Shown here: positions 42,410-51,775 of the stretch, piece by piece | Layout: every line of letters begins with the position of its first letter | Numbering within the stretch: position 1 is the first letter of the stretch | From: Bacteroidales bacterium | GTDB taxonomy: Bacteria > Bacteroidota > Bacteroidia > Bacteroidales > JAAYUG01 | Direction: 5' to 3' | Assembly: GCA_012517825.1 (NCBI GenBank) | Contig: JAAYUG010000121.1 | Coordinates: forward strand, 1-53,507 | Length of the DNA: 53,507 bases | Notes under the pieces: model-generated | What the model was told of the DNA's origin: nothing | Database searches by the model: none | The model's input: only the letters and a program-made list of their open reading frames with translations | Made by a program: the position numbers and the translations under genes

Positions 42410-43237
42410 TCAGTGAAACATGCTGCCGATTTTCTCAATAAAGATACGATTTCCTTCCGATAGCGCATGTACCTCAGGTTTGTCGGTAAACAATCCATAC
42501 AGGGCAGAGCCACTGCCTGACATGGATGCGTAAACTGCTCCAGCCTGGTAGAGCCGGTTTTTTATATCTGCAAGAAGAGGGTATTTTCTGAAGACAGGTT
42601 CCTCAAAATCGTTAACGAGATGTTCTCTCCATAATTCTATATTTCTGAGGACAGTCTTTTGAACAGGTTCCGGTGGTTCAGCCGGAGTAATCTGTGCATA
42701 GGCCTCTCTGGTTGGAACATGAAGGGGCGGGATAACAAGAACCAGATAATAGCCGTTTACATCAACATCAACCCGGGAGAGGACCTCTCCCCTCCCCTGC
42801 GCTGCCATAGGACAGTTATATAGAAAAAACGGACAATCGCTGCCAATCCTTACCGCATATTCTTTCAACTGCTCTTCGGTGAGGGACAGATCAAAAAGCC
42901 TGTCAAGCATTTTCAGGGCAAAAGCCGCATCGGAAGAACCTCCCCCTAATCCGGCGCCACTCGGAATCCGCTTATGAAGATACATGTCAACCCCCGGAAT
43001 TCCCTTCTCCTTATGCAGTATTTCCCATACTTTCATACAAAGATTGCTCTGTGGATCGCCTTCAGGAACCAGTCCGGTAACTTCAATATTTGCCGTTTGA
43101 GTATAATTTGGAACGATTTCCAGAACGTCACTTAATCCCACAGGGAAAAAAAGCGTCTGAATATCATGATAACCGTCAGTCCGTTTTCGGATCACCCTCA
43201 ATCCGAGATTTATTTTGGCATTTGGGAAATCTATCAT
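42410..43237 (-). CDS. ispE: IspE, 4-diphosphocytidyl-2-C-methylerythritol kinase
   Basis: This 275-residue GHMP kinase of the MEP isoprenoid pathway has the start FPNAKINLGLRVIRKRTDGY, the ATP loop IPSGAGLGGGSSDAAFALKM near residues 90-110, and the C-terminal MSGSGSALYGLF. It phosphorylates the 2-hydroxyl of CDP-methylerythritol. A minus-strand TATTTTTG lies only 5 bp upstream of the ATG, which would give a very short or absent leader. Confidence 0.96.
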   Translation of the reverse strand: MIDFPNAKINLGLRVIRKRTDGYHDIQTLFFPVGLSDVLEIVPNYTQTANIEVTGLVPEGDPQSNLCMKVWEILHKEKGIPGVDMYLHKRIPSGAGLGGGSSDAAFALKMLDRLFDLSLTEEQLKEYAVRIGSDCPFFLYNCPMAAQGRGEVLSRVDVDVNGYYLVLVIPPLHVPTREAYAQITPAEPPEPVQKTVLRNIELWREHLVNDFEEPVFRKYPLLADIKNRLYQAGAVYASMSGSGSALYGLFTDKPEVHALSEGNRIFIEKIGSMFH

Positions 43238-43286
43238 GGAGCAAAAATAAGCATTTAGATAAAATTAAAATATCTGAAAAATATTC

Positions 43287-43294
43287 TAACTTTG
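43287..43294 (+). promoter_or_regulatory. -7 element before the YCF48/type IX gene
   Basis: TAACTTTG fits TAnnTTTG and lies 55 bp before the ATG at 43349. No clear -33 TTG was found. Confidence 0.48.
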
Positions 43295-43348
43295 ACAAAA
43301 ATCAGGTTGGCGCAATTAATTTAATCAGCTCTTTATATAGCTTTCATA

Positions 43349-45940
43349 ATGAAGAAAATATCAATTACTCTTTCATTGCTTTTTATATTATTTGCAAGTT
43401 GGGGTCAGTGGAAATTGACCAATATACCACGGTATCGATCGGTAAATGATGTTGTTTTTGCCGGCAATCGGCTGATTGCTGCCGGAGGACACGAAACCAA
43501 CGATGCCATTACGGGCATATATATTTCACAAGACTCAGGGAGAACGTGGAATATCGTTCAGGATTCACCGAATAGCCCCTGGCTGAGAGCATTATCTTTC
43601 CCTTCTTCTTCAACAGGATATACTGCCGGAGATAACGGGCTGATAATGAAAACCAATACAGGAGGTGATTCATGGACAGTACTTACCCTCCCTCCGGCAA
43701 TTGCAGGAAGGAATTTCAGGAGCATATTTTTTACTTCAGAAGATACAGGTTTTATTGCAGGCGGTCAGTATGATACGGATACGCTTCATACGTTCGCATC
43801 CACCACGGATGGTGGAAACACCTGGAACGTGCGTATGGATGAAAAGGGAAATTTTTTTAAAGCCTGTTGGTTTTTCAATGCAAAAGACGGCATTATTGCC
43901 GGCGACAAAGGAACACTTCTTCTGACAAACGACGGAGGCCTTTCATGGGAAATACCCACTGTTCCTCCCTCCGTAAAAGAAAGACAATGGAATGCATTGT
44001 ATTTCAGGGACCGCTTGATTGGTTTTGCTGCCGGAGGGCATCCTTCCAATGATACCCTTCAGACAATCATCCGCACATCCGACGGAGGACATACCTGGCA
44101 GGTGGTTCATGACAGCCTGGCTCCTATGCTGAATGATATTTGTCTTGCCAGTGCGACCGACGGTTTTGCAGCAGGAAATAAGGGAACTTTACTTAAAAGT
44201 ACAGATGGTGGACTCACATGGATTCCTGCTGTTTTGCCTTCCGGTCTGAATGACGAAAGGGATCTCCAAGCAATCGGGTTCCTGAATCGCTTTACAGGTG
44301 TTGCAGCAGGTTCTGACGGGAAAGTTCTTGTTTATGCCGACTCATCCGCTCACCCGCCTATGGTGGCTTCTCTGCAGGCAAAGCTGATCAGTCCGGGGAA
44401 TATCAAATTAAAAGTTCAGGTTAATCCAAACGGACTTCCAACCCATGTTTTTTTCTCATACGGGAAAGAAACGACCGACGAAAACACGCTCGCGGCCAAT
44501 CCGGAAGTTCTTTCCGGAATTGACTGGCAAAACAGCGGCATTACACTTTCTGGCCTCGACCCACAGGCATTTTATGTTTTCCGGGTACGCGCCGAAAACA
44601 ACGACGGAACAGCTACCAGTCAAACCCAATCATTTTTTGCCGGAACCGACATACCTAACTGGAGTTTTGAGTTATGGGATACCCTTGTTTCGGATATTCC
44701 TGTTCCATGGTCTACAGAGGGCTCGGTAGAAAAAGTTGATGGTGAGAACGGAAAAACAGCCGTAAGGTTGCAGGCAAAAGACAATGAGCCCGGAGCCGTT
44801 CTTATAGGAAACCTGAACAACGGGAACTTTGAAGGAGGTGTTCCATTTGCAGGACAACCCGATACAATCGGAATCAGGATAAAATACGAAATTGCCAGTG
44901 GTGACAGTGCTTTTGTACTCCTTCTGCTGAAGAAAGAAAGCGCTCTTCTGGCACAAGGCATCTTCAAAATAGGTGGTAGTTCTGAAGGCCAGTTCGTTAC
45001 CTGCAAGTTCCGAATCCCTTATCAGGTGCCCGCAGAAAGCGACAGCATTATTATAGGCATTGCCTCAACCGATGTACTTTCAGGAAAAAAAGATCCTATG
45101 AGCGTTGTTGTGATTGATGAAATCTTCTTTATGCACACAACGGCAACTCTACCCAACAGCGATTTCGAACAATGGGAACAGATCATACATTATACTCCGA
45201 AAGGATGGTACCCCGGAGGGGATAACAAAAATTCTCCGGGCGAATCTTCAGTCCGTATATCCGAAAATGCTTTCGATGGTTCCTATGCCCTGGATTTCAT
45301 AAACCGGAAGTATGAAGGATACAGCCAAAGTTTTCTTTCCACTAGTCCCTTTAAATCAATTGGGCCGTCATTTCCCGTTTCAGGAAGACACGAAACACTT
45401 TACGGATACATTGGATTTGAGCCCGACGGAAATGACACGCTTTTCATTAGTGTTAACATGTTCCGAAATGGAACCATGGTAGGTGAAGGATATTATTTCC
45501 ATACCGGATTGCTTGAACCATACGGACAATTGGAAATCCCTCTCAGCTACACATCCCGGGATGTTGTTCCAGACAGCGGATATGTAGGATTTTTGTTTAA
45601 CCGCAACGCATCAGAGAACACCAGAGTTCTCATTGATGCTCTCAGCTTCGATACTCCTGCTCTGAAAATTAAAGATAATACAGCCAGGGAAAAAAGGCTG
45701 CTTTATCCCAATCCTTTTCATGATGCAGTCAGTATTTACTGGCCTGAAAGTGAAGGAAAACCGATTGTGATTGAGCTATACGGGATAACTGGCCGGAAGC
45801 TGTTCTCGGAAAAAACCATTTCACGCGGGATTCATTTGATTCGGTTTACCAATCTTTCTCTTCCCCGTGGAATCTATCTGCTCAGGGTTTGGAAGCAGGA
45901 AGATGGTTCTGGATTTGTACAGGAAATAATGCATAATTAA
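43349..45940 (+). CDS. Secreted beta-propeller protein with type IX sorting domain
   Basis: This 863-residue protein has a signal peptide (MKKISITLSLLFILFASWGQ). A YCF48/BNR-like propeller spans about 30-330, with repeated TSDGGHTW and STDGGLTWI words. A fibronectin-III-like domain lies near 340-425 (GLDPQAFYVFRVRAENNDGT), and two beta-sandwich regions follow. It ends in a type A sorting domain, starting YPNPFHDAVSIYWPESEGK. Such proteins are exported by the type IX system to the surface. The target is unknown. The downstream gene is also a type IX protein, 11 bp away. Confidence 0.88.
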   Translation: MKKISITLSLLFILFASWGQWKLTNIPRYRSVNDVVFAGNRLIAAGGHETNDAITGIYISQDSGRTWNIVQDSPNSPWLRALSFPSSSTGYTAGDNGLIMKTNTGGDSWTVLTLPPAIAGRNFRSIFFTSEDTGFIAGGQYDTDTLHTFASTTDGGNTWNVRMDEKGNFFKACWFFNAKDGIIAGDKGTLLLTNDGGLSWEIPTVPPSVKERQWNALYFRDRLIGFAAGGHPSNDTLQTIIRTSDGGHTWQVVHDSLAPMLNDICLASATDGFAAGNKGTLLKSTDGGLTWIPAVLPSGLNDERDLQAIGFLNRFTGVAAGSDGKVLVYADSSAHPPMVASLQAKLISPGNIKLKVQVNPNGLPTHVFFSYGKETTDENTLAANPEVLSGIDWQNSGITLSGLDPQAFYVFRVRAENNDGTATSQTQSFFAGTDIPNWSFELWDTLVSDIPVPWSTEGSVEKVDGENGKTAVRLQAKDNEPGAVLIGNLNNGNFEGGVPFAGQPDTIGIRIKYEIASGDSAFVLLLLKKESALLAQGIFKIGGSSEGQFVTCKFRIPYQVPAESDSIIIGIASTDVLSGKKDPMSVVVIDEIFFMHTTATLPNSDFEQWEQIIHYTPKGWYPGGDNKNSPGESSVRISENAFDGSYALDFINRKYEGYSQSFLSTSPFKSIGPSFPVSGRHETLYGYIGFEPDGNDTLFISVNMFRNGTMVGEGYYFHTGLLEPYGQLEIPLSYTSRDVVPDSGYVGFLFNRNASENTRVLIDALSFDTPALKIKDNTAREKRLLYPNPFHDAVSIYWPESEGKPIVIELYGITGRKLFSEKTISRGIHLIRFTNLSLPRGIYLLRVWKQEDGSGFVQEIMHN

Positions 45941-45951
45941 TAACAACCCCC

Positions 45952-48003
45952 ATGAAAACAAAAATTGCCAGCATCATTACATTGGCGTTCACCGCTCTGA
46001 TTTTCGCCAATGGGTTCTCACAACCTGTAAAGGTATCACCTCCGGCCGGAACCTTACTACAGGTAAGCCCAACCGACCCAAGATCTATTGGTATTACGGC
46101 AACATTGTTTCAATACAGTGATCCCACTTTTCCTTACTGGGATTATGATTCTTCCTGTATTTATTGGGGTGTAAACGACACCTTGTTTAACGTCATCAAT
46201 GGGGCAAACAATGCCCCTCCGAATACCAGCTGCAGTGGAATGTCAAATCTTGTCTATGATTTTGCTTCCTCCGATCCAAGAAACCTTGTATTCAAAGGTT
46301 TCACAAACTATAAATACCTGAATACTTCCAATGCATGGGTTACGAATACTGTTCCTGTTCAGATGATCATTTCCATTGATATTCCGGTAGACATGCAATT
46401 CAGGATGACAGGGGGATATCTGCTGGCACGGATACCAAATTCCAGCCAGGTATTCAGGATATTGGTTCGCATGTATGCATTGAGTCCGGCTGATGCACAG
46501 TATTTTGCAGGAGGCCCGGGACAATGGTATGCTCCGATATACTTGTTTGATATATTGCATACCGATCCGAATACCTCCATTTGCACCAACTGGGACGGAG
46601 GTTCTTTCTTTAAAATTCCATTTTACGCCGATGTATTCAAAACAGAACCTCTCTGCAATGGTTCTTCTGACGGAGAGCTGAGAACCGAATACACCGGTGG
46701 CATTCAGCCTGTAGGAATTCTGTGGAGTACAGGTTCTACTGATGCCGTCCTTTCCAATATACCAGCAGGTAATTACTGGGTAAGAATAGCTGATGCCACC
46801 CAATGTGTAATTCAGAAAAACATCACCGTTAATGAACCTGCACCAGTTGCTCTTTCCAGCAGCAGCAAAGACATATCCTGCTTTGGTGCTGGTAACGGCG
46901 AAGTATCGGTTCATGCTCAAGGAGGCACATTACCTTACCAGTTTCTCTGGTCAAACGGCAAAACAGATAGTGTTTCGGCAGCAACTCAACCAGGCACCTA
47001 TTCTGTAATTGTTACCGATGCCCATAATTGCAAAGCTTACGACACAGTGAATGTAAATGAACCGGAGAAAATTGTTTTGCACGCCGAGATCACGGAACCT
47101 TCCTGTTATAGCATGTCGGACGGAAGTCTTGTCATTACTGCCGAAGGAGGTATTGCCCCATTCTCTTTCCTCTGGGATGGAGGCAGTACGGAAGACACCC
47201 TTGCAGATATTAGTGCCGGAAATTATATAGTTACCGCTACGGATCAGAACAACTGCGCCGAAACTGATACTTTTACGGTACAACAACCGGCACCGCTGGG
47301 CATTGATGCCACCGTAACCGATGTTACCTGTTTCGGAGGTAATAATGGTGCAATAGATCTTCTCGTAAACGGCGGAACACAGCCATATTCTTTTGCCTGG
47401 AACGACAATGCCATGACAGAAGACCGCGAGAACCTTCCTGCAGGTTCTTATTCCGTTACCGTGACAGATGATCATGGATGCAGCGCCGACTTTGCTGTTG
47501 AGGTCTCAGAACCTGCTGAAGATTCCGCTTCGTTCCAGTTCGACATCACCCACAAAACGGCAAGTTTCACCAACCAGTCTTCACAGGGCACCTATGTATG
47601 GAACTTTGGTGACGGCCAGTCCTCGGAAGAACAAAATCCGCAGCATACCTATCTTAATGACGGTACATACAATGTTTGCCTTACTGTAACAACCAACTGC
47701 GGAACATGGAGCCGATGCACGGATGTCGTCATTAACACCGTTGGTATATCTTCCGGCATTGCCCGACTGTGCAAGCTGTATCCAAACCCTGCCGCGGATT
47801 TTCTGACCGTTGAATGGCCTTCTGAAGAGGGATTACAGCGCATATCAATTATTGACCTTTCAGGAAGAGTAATTTCGCAGGATGTACCTGATAATTCCGG
47901 AAGAAAAACCATCGACATATCATCACTTCCTTCGGGAGTATGGCAACTGCAAATGGTCTTCCGGAAAGAAACGGTACGAATACCATTTGCAGTGATTCGG
48001 TGA
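45952..48003 (+). CDS. Secreted SprB-repeat/PKD protein with type IX sorting domain
   Basis: This 683-residue protein has a signal peptide (MKTKIASIITLAFTALIFAN). Residues about 30-230 form an unassigned domain. Four SprB-type repeats follow at about 234-525 (pattern G-x-G-x-(Y/F)-x-F-x-W, with SYSVTVTDDHGC). A PKD-like domain has TYVWNFGDGQSS near residue 545. A C-terminal sorting domain begins KLYPNPAADFLTVEWPSEEG. SprB repeats occur in surface adhesins of Bacteroidota. It is likely exported with the previous gene product. Confidence 0.9.
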   Translation: MKTKIASIITLAFTALIFANGFSQPVKVSPPAGTLLQVSPTDPRSIGITATLFQYSDPTFPYWDYDSSCIYWGVNDTLFNVINGANNAPPNTSCSGMSNLVYDFASSDPRNLVFKGFTNYKYLNTSNAWVTNTVPVQMIISIDIPVDMQFRMTGGYLLARIPNSSQVFRILVRMYALSPADAQYFAGGPGQWYAPIYLFDILHTDPNTSICTNWDGGSFFKIPFYADVFKTEPLCNGSSDGELRTEYTGGIQPVGILWSTGSTDAVLSNIPAGNYWVRIADATQCVIQKNITVNEPAPVALSSSSKDISCFGAGNGEVSVHAQGGTLPYQFLWSNGKTDSVSAATQPGTYSVIVTDAHNCKAYDTVNVNEPEKIVLHAEITEPSCYSMSDGSLVITAEGGIAPFSFLWDGGSTEDTLADISAGNYIVTATDQNNCAETDTFTVQQPAPLGIDATVTDVTCFGGNNGAIDLLVNGGTQPYSFAWNDNAMTEDRENLPAGSYSVTVTDDHGCSADFAVEVSEPAEDSASFQFDITHKTASFTNQSSQGTYVWNFGDGQSSEEQNPQHTYLNDGTYNVCLTVTTNCGTWSRCTDVVINTVGISSGIARLCKLYPNPAADFLTVEWPSEEGLQRISIIDLSGRVISQDVPDNSGRKTIDISSLPSGVWQLQMVFRKETVRIPFAVIR

Positions 48004-48034
48004 TATAGTTCACTGCCAACAGTTAATTAACCCG

Positions 48035-48065
48035 GATTCCGCATTTACCATGCGGAATCTTTTTT
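48035..48065 (+). terminator. Rho-independent terminator after the SprB-repeat gene
   Basis: GATTCCGCAT and ATGCGGAATC form a perfect 10-bp stem around TTACC, followed by six T residues. The remaining 250 bp to dnaB contains an imperfect inverted repeat (CTGTTGGT at 48179, ACCAACAG at 48216) and the dnaB promoter. Confidence 0.93.
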
Positions 48066-48297
48066 AAAGTTTGTTATACTGAATCTGGGCTGGATTTAAC
48101 CGAAATAAAGGTCTCACATTTACCAGCCAAGCATTCATTTTTTGCCTTTCTGATAGGTAATTCAGACTGAATAACAGACTGTTGGTTCTGAACACACTCT
48201 CGCAGGCAAAAAGTTACCAACAGCCTGTTCATTTTGTGGTAATATTTTTTTCAAAAATATCCTTTCTCTTTTTTGGAATTAGGCGGGCTTCTTTTCC

Positions 48298-48305
48298 TAC
48301 CTTTG
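48298..48305 (+). promoter_or_regulatory. dnaB promoter -7 element
   Basis: TACCTTTG fits TAnnTTTG and lies 19 bp before the dnaB ATG. A TTTG at 48272-48275 lies about 22 bp upstream, a plausible -33. Confidence 0.55.
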
Positions 48306-48324
48306 CAATGAAAACAGAAAAAAT

Positions 48325-49851
48325 ATGCCAGCCAGGACACCCCGCAAACCAGCACCCAGGCAGGAATCGCTTCCTGCCGACTATGCCAAAATGCCCCCTC
48401 AGGCTATCGAACTGGAAGAAGCTGTTCTGGGAGCTATCATGCTCGAAAAGAATGCTTTACTTTCAGTAATCGATATTCTGAAACCGGAAAGTTTTTATAA
48501 AGAAGCCCATCAGAAAATCTTCCAGGCGATCCTTGATTTGTCTTTGGCTGAAAAGCCCATTGATATTCTTACTGTTACCGAACAACTGCGGGCCAACAAG
48601 CACCTCGATGAAGCCGGAGGTCCGGCCTACATCAGCCAGCTTACTTCCCGCATAGCCTCGGCAGCACACATCGAATACCACGCCCGCATTGTTGCCCAGA
48701 AATACATTCAGAGAGAACTGATCAGAGTGTCTTCCGAAATCCAGAAACAGGCATACGACGAATCGATTGACGTGAACGATCTTCTGGAGTTCTCGGAAAA
48801 GGAACTCTTTGAAATTGCCACAGGAAACATTAAAAAAGAGTCGTTGCCGGTAAATACCATTCTGAAGGAAGCCATCCGGAGGATTGAAGAAGCCAGCAAG
48901 AGGTCCGACAACCTGAGCGGGGTTCCTTCCGGATTCACCAAACTGGACAGGATTACTTCAGGGTGGCAGCGGTCTGACCTGGTCATTATCGCCGCAAGGC
49001 CGTCGATGGGTAAAACCGCCTTTGTTCTTTCCATGGCCCGCAACATGGCTGTGGAACACAAAATACCGGTTGCCATTTTCTCTCTGGAAATGTCATCGGT
49101 TCAGCTGGTGAACCGTATGATCGTCAGTGAAACGGAACTTCCTTCCGAGCGGATTAAAAACGGAAAACTCACCGAAGAGGAATGGAAGCAGCTCGACGCA
49201 GGCATACGTGACCTTGTGCACGCTCCCCTGTACATTGATGACACGCCGGCCATCAGTATTTATGAATTGCGGGCAAAATGCCGGCGCCTGGTCGTTCAGC
49301 ACCAGATTCAGGTAGTCATCGTCGACTACCTGCAGCTGATGACAGCTCCCGTCGATGCCAAAGGAAGCAGGGAACAGGAAGTCAGTATGATTTCCCGCTC
49401 ACTGAAAGCACTGGCCAAAGAACTGGATGTGCCGGTAATTGCTCTTTCCCAGCTGAACCGATCCGTTGAAACCCGTTCAGGAACCAAAAGACCGCAACTT
49501 TCCGACCTCCGCGAATCAGGAGCTATTGAACAGGATGCCGATATTGTCATTTTCATTCACCGGCCCGAAAAATACGGCCTGTTTGAAGACCTTGACGGAA
49601 ATTCCACCAAGGGAATTGCTGAAATCATTGTTGCCAAGCACCGAAACGGACCTACAGCCGATATCCAGTTGCGCTTCCGCGATGACCTGGCCCGGTTTGA
49701 AGACCTGGATTCATTTGCTCCGGTTGACACTTCACTTGCAGGAAAGACCGTTACCATCGGAAGCCGCATGAACCAGGATGTGGATGAACGCTATGAAGGA
49801 AAATTCACGCTCGGCCGCAACGACTCGTTTGACCAGGAAATACCGTATTAG
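48325..49851 (+). CDS. dnaB: DnaB replicative DNA helicase
   Basis: This 508-residue hexameric helicase. The N-terminal domain is MPPQAIELEEAVLGAIMLEK (about residues 23-42). The RecA-type core carries Walker A ARPSMGKTAFVLSMARN, Walker B VVIVDYLQLM and QLSDLRESGAIEQDADIVIF. The first 20 residues are a basic, proline-rich tail. No intein is present. It unwinds the fork in chromosome replication. The stop is followed one base later by the convergent yjjG-like stop. Confidence 0.97.
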   Translation: MPARTPRKPAPRQESLPADYAKMPPQAIELEEAVLGAIMLEKNALLSVIDILKPESFYKEAHQKIFQAILDLSLAEKPIDILTVTEQLRANKHLDEAGGPAYISQLTSRIASAAHIEYHARIVAQKYIQRELIRVSSEIQKQAYDESIDVNDLLEFSEKELFEIATGNIKKESLPVNTILKEAIRRIEEASKRSDNLSGVPSGFTKLDRITSGWQRSDLVIIAARPSMGKTAFVLSMARNMAVEHKIPVAIFSLEMSSVQLVNRMIVSETELPSERIKNGKLTEEEWKQLDAGIRDLVHAPLYIDDTPAISIYELRAKCRRLVVQHQIQVVIVDYLQLMTAPVDAKGSREQEVSMISRSLKALAKELDVPVIALSQLNRSVETRSGTKRPQLSDLRESGAIEQDADIVIFIHRPEKYGLFEDLDGNSTKGIAEIIVAKHRNGPTADIQLRFRDDLARFEDLDSFAPVDTSLAGKTVTIGSRMNQDVDERYEGKFTLGRNDSFDQEIPY

Positions 49852-49852
49852 C

Positions 49853-50539
49853 TCACAGCAAATCTTTCAGTTCAGCGAGGGCATATATTTCAAAGGTAGG
49901 CTTCATGGTATGAGGAATACGGTCAGGATTGAAAAAAACCTGGTCAATGCCATAATCAGCCGCCCCGGAAATATCGGCTATGGGATCATCGCCAACCATC
50001 AGGCATTGCTCCTTTCGTGCGTTCAGGGAAGAAACCGCCCGATGGAAAAACTCCCTGCCCGGCTTGGTTGTTCCCAGTTCATCCGAGGTAAATATATGCA
50101 GGAAGTATGGACTCAGGCCTGAATGTTCTATCTTTGCAACCTGTGTTTCCTTAAAACCGTTCGAGAGAATATATAAATTGTATTTCCGGTGAAGATATTC
50201 GAGAACCTCCTTTGCGTCGGGAAAAAGCTGCTTCTGAAGCGGAAGATTGCTGATAAAAGCATCGCTGAAGCTGTCAGCCAGGTCTTTGCCAGGAATACCA
50301 AACGCGGCAAATGTGCGGCGCATCCTCTCGTAGCGAAGCGTTTCCTTGGAAACTTCACCGTCGCGATACTGTTCCCAGAGCATCTCATTATGACGGTTGA
50401 ATTCTTCCAGAAACTTTTCCGGTTCAATTCTGTTATGCAGATGGTACTGGTAGAACAAATTCAGAAGCGTTTCGCGCGAATTGGCTTCATAGTCCCACAG
50501 TGTGCGGTCAAGGTCAAAAAAGATATAACGGTACTTCAT
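49853..50539 (-). CDS. HAD-family nucleotidase, YjjG-like
   Basis: This 228-residue phosphatase has the HAD motifs: I DLDRT in YIFFDLDRTLWDYEA, II ILSNGF, III K (TKPGREFF), IV MVGDDPIADI. The YjjG subfamily hydrolyses noncanonical pyrimidine nucleotides. The long cap region (YQYHLHNRIEPEKFLEEFNR) fits that group. It is divergent from the DEAD-box helicase gene. Confidence 0.88.
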   Translation of the reverse strand: MKYRYIFFDLDRTLWDYEANSRETLLNLFYQYHLHNRIEPEKFLEEFNRHNEMLWEQYRDGEVSKETLRYERMRRTFAAFGIPGKDLADSFSDAFISNLPLQKQLFPDAKEVLEYLHRKYNLYILSNGFKETQVAKIEHSGLSPYFLHIFTSDELGTTKPGREFFHRAVSSLNARKEQCLMVGDDPIADISGAADYGIDQVFFNPDRIPHTMKPTFEIYALAELKDLL

Positions 50540-50565
50540 AAACAGGTGTCAAAATTAATTATTAA

Positions 50566-51699
50566 TTGGTAAGTCAATTGGATTTTTCAGAATTTCATTT
50601 TGCAGACCCCTTGCTGGAAGCTATTGATTCCATGGGATTCAGGGAACCCACTCCCGTGCAGAAAGCTACTATTCCTCCGGCCCTTGAGGGTAAAGACATT
50701 ATTGCCTGCGCGCAGACAGGAACCGGCAAAACGGCTGCTTATTTGCTGCCCATATTGCAAAACATGATATCACGCCACCAGATCGGTAAGCGAACGGCCT
50801 GCCTTGTCCTTGTTCCTACCCGTGAACTTGCTGTTCAGATTGACCAGCAGTTTCAGGGATTTGCCTATTTTGCGGGAGCCGTTTCGGTAACTGTTTACGG
50901 AGGGGGTGATTCCATGGGCTGGGATTATCAAAAGAAAGCCCTGACCGAAGGAGTAGACTTTGTGATCGCTACACCGGGCCGGCTTTTATCCCACCTGGCC
51001 CTCGGATACGTTGATTTCAGCCATTTAAAATACCTGGTGCTGGATGAAGCCGATAAGATGCTCGACATGGGCTTCTTCGATGACATAATGCGGATCATCT
51101 CCCTTCTGCCGACAGAGCGACAAACCATTCTTCTTTCAGCTACCATGCCCGGCCCTATCAGGCAACTGGCAAAAAAAATCATGAAAAATCCGGTGGAAGT
51201 CAATATCGCTATCTCCCGCCCGGCTGAAAATATTACTCAGGCAGCCTATATGACCGAAGATGGGAGAAAAATCCACCTGATTGGACAACTGCTGAAAGGC
51301 AAAAACCTGCGAAGTGTTCTTATTTTCTGTTCTACCAAAAAAGATGTCAGACAGGTTGAAAAAGAACTCCAGAAAGAAGGATTTCAGGTACGCGGCATCC
51401 AGTCAGACCTTGACCAGTCGGTCAGGGAAGAAATCATGCGCGATTTCCGGAATAAAAAATTCCAGATTCTTGTGGCAACCGATATTCTCTCCCGGGGTAT
51501 TGATATTGAAGGCATCGAACTGGTCATCAATTATCACGTTCCTTCCGATCCTGAAGATTACATTCACCGGATCGGACGCACAGCACGCGCCGATGCAGAC
51601 GGCCTGGCCATCACCTTTGTCAATAAAGCCGAACGAGGCAAATTTGAGCGGATTGAACGATTTCTTGGCCAAAAAATCTACATTGTTCCCACTGAATAA
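50566..51699 (+). CDS. DEAD-box ATP-dependent RNA helicase
   Basis: This 377-residue helicase core has motifs Q (FREPTPVQKATIP), I (AQTGTGKT), Ia (PTRELAVQ), II (DEAD in LVLDEADKML), III (SAT) and VI (HRIGRTARADADG). There is no ATG before residue 25, and an in-frame TAA at 50563 limits the start. It therefore uses TTG at 50566 or 50578. It lacks the long C-terminal tail of RhlE-type enzymes, so it is a minimal DEAD-box protein for ribosome assembly or RNA turnover. Confidence 0.93.
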   Translation: MVSQLDFSEFHFADPLLEAIDSMGFREPTPVQKATIPPALEGKDIIACAQTGTGKTAAYLLPILQNMISRHQIGKRTACLVLVPTRELAVQIDQQFQGFAYFAGAVSVTVYGGGDSMGWDYQKKALTEGVDFVIATPGRLLSHLALGYVDFSHLKYLVLDEADKMLDMGFFDDIMRIISLLPTERQTILLSATMPGPIRQLAKKIMKNPVEVNIAISRPAENITQAAYMTEDGRKIHLIGQLLKGKNLRSVLIFCSTKKDVRQVEKELQKEGFQVRGIQSDLDQSVREEIMRDFRNKKFQILVATDILSRGIDIEGIELVINYHVPSDPEDYIHRIGRTARADADGLAITFVNKAERGKFERIERFLGQKIYIVPTE

Positions 51700-51719
51700 G
51701 GAATAGCAAACTCTGCCGG

Positions 51720-51749
51720 TTTGGATCACAGGCAGGTTTTGTACCTTTA
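51720..51749 (+). promoter_or_regulatory. rmuC promoter
   Basis: TTTG (51720-51723), an 18-bp spacer and TACCTTTA (51742-51749, one mismatch to TAnnTTTG). It lies 26 bp upstream of the ATG. Confidence 0.5.
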
Positions 51750-51775
51750 CGTATTGAATTTTTAAATACAATTTC

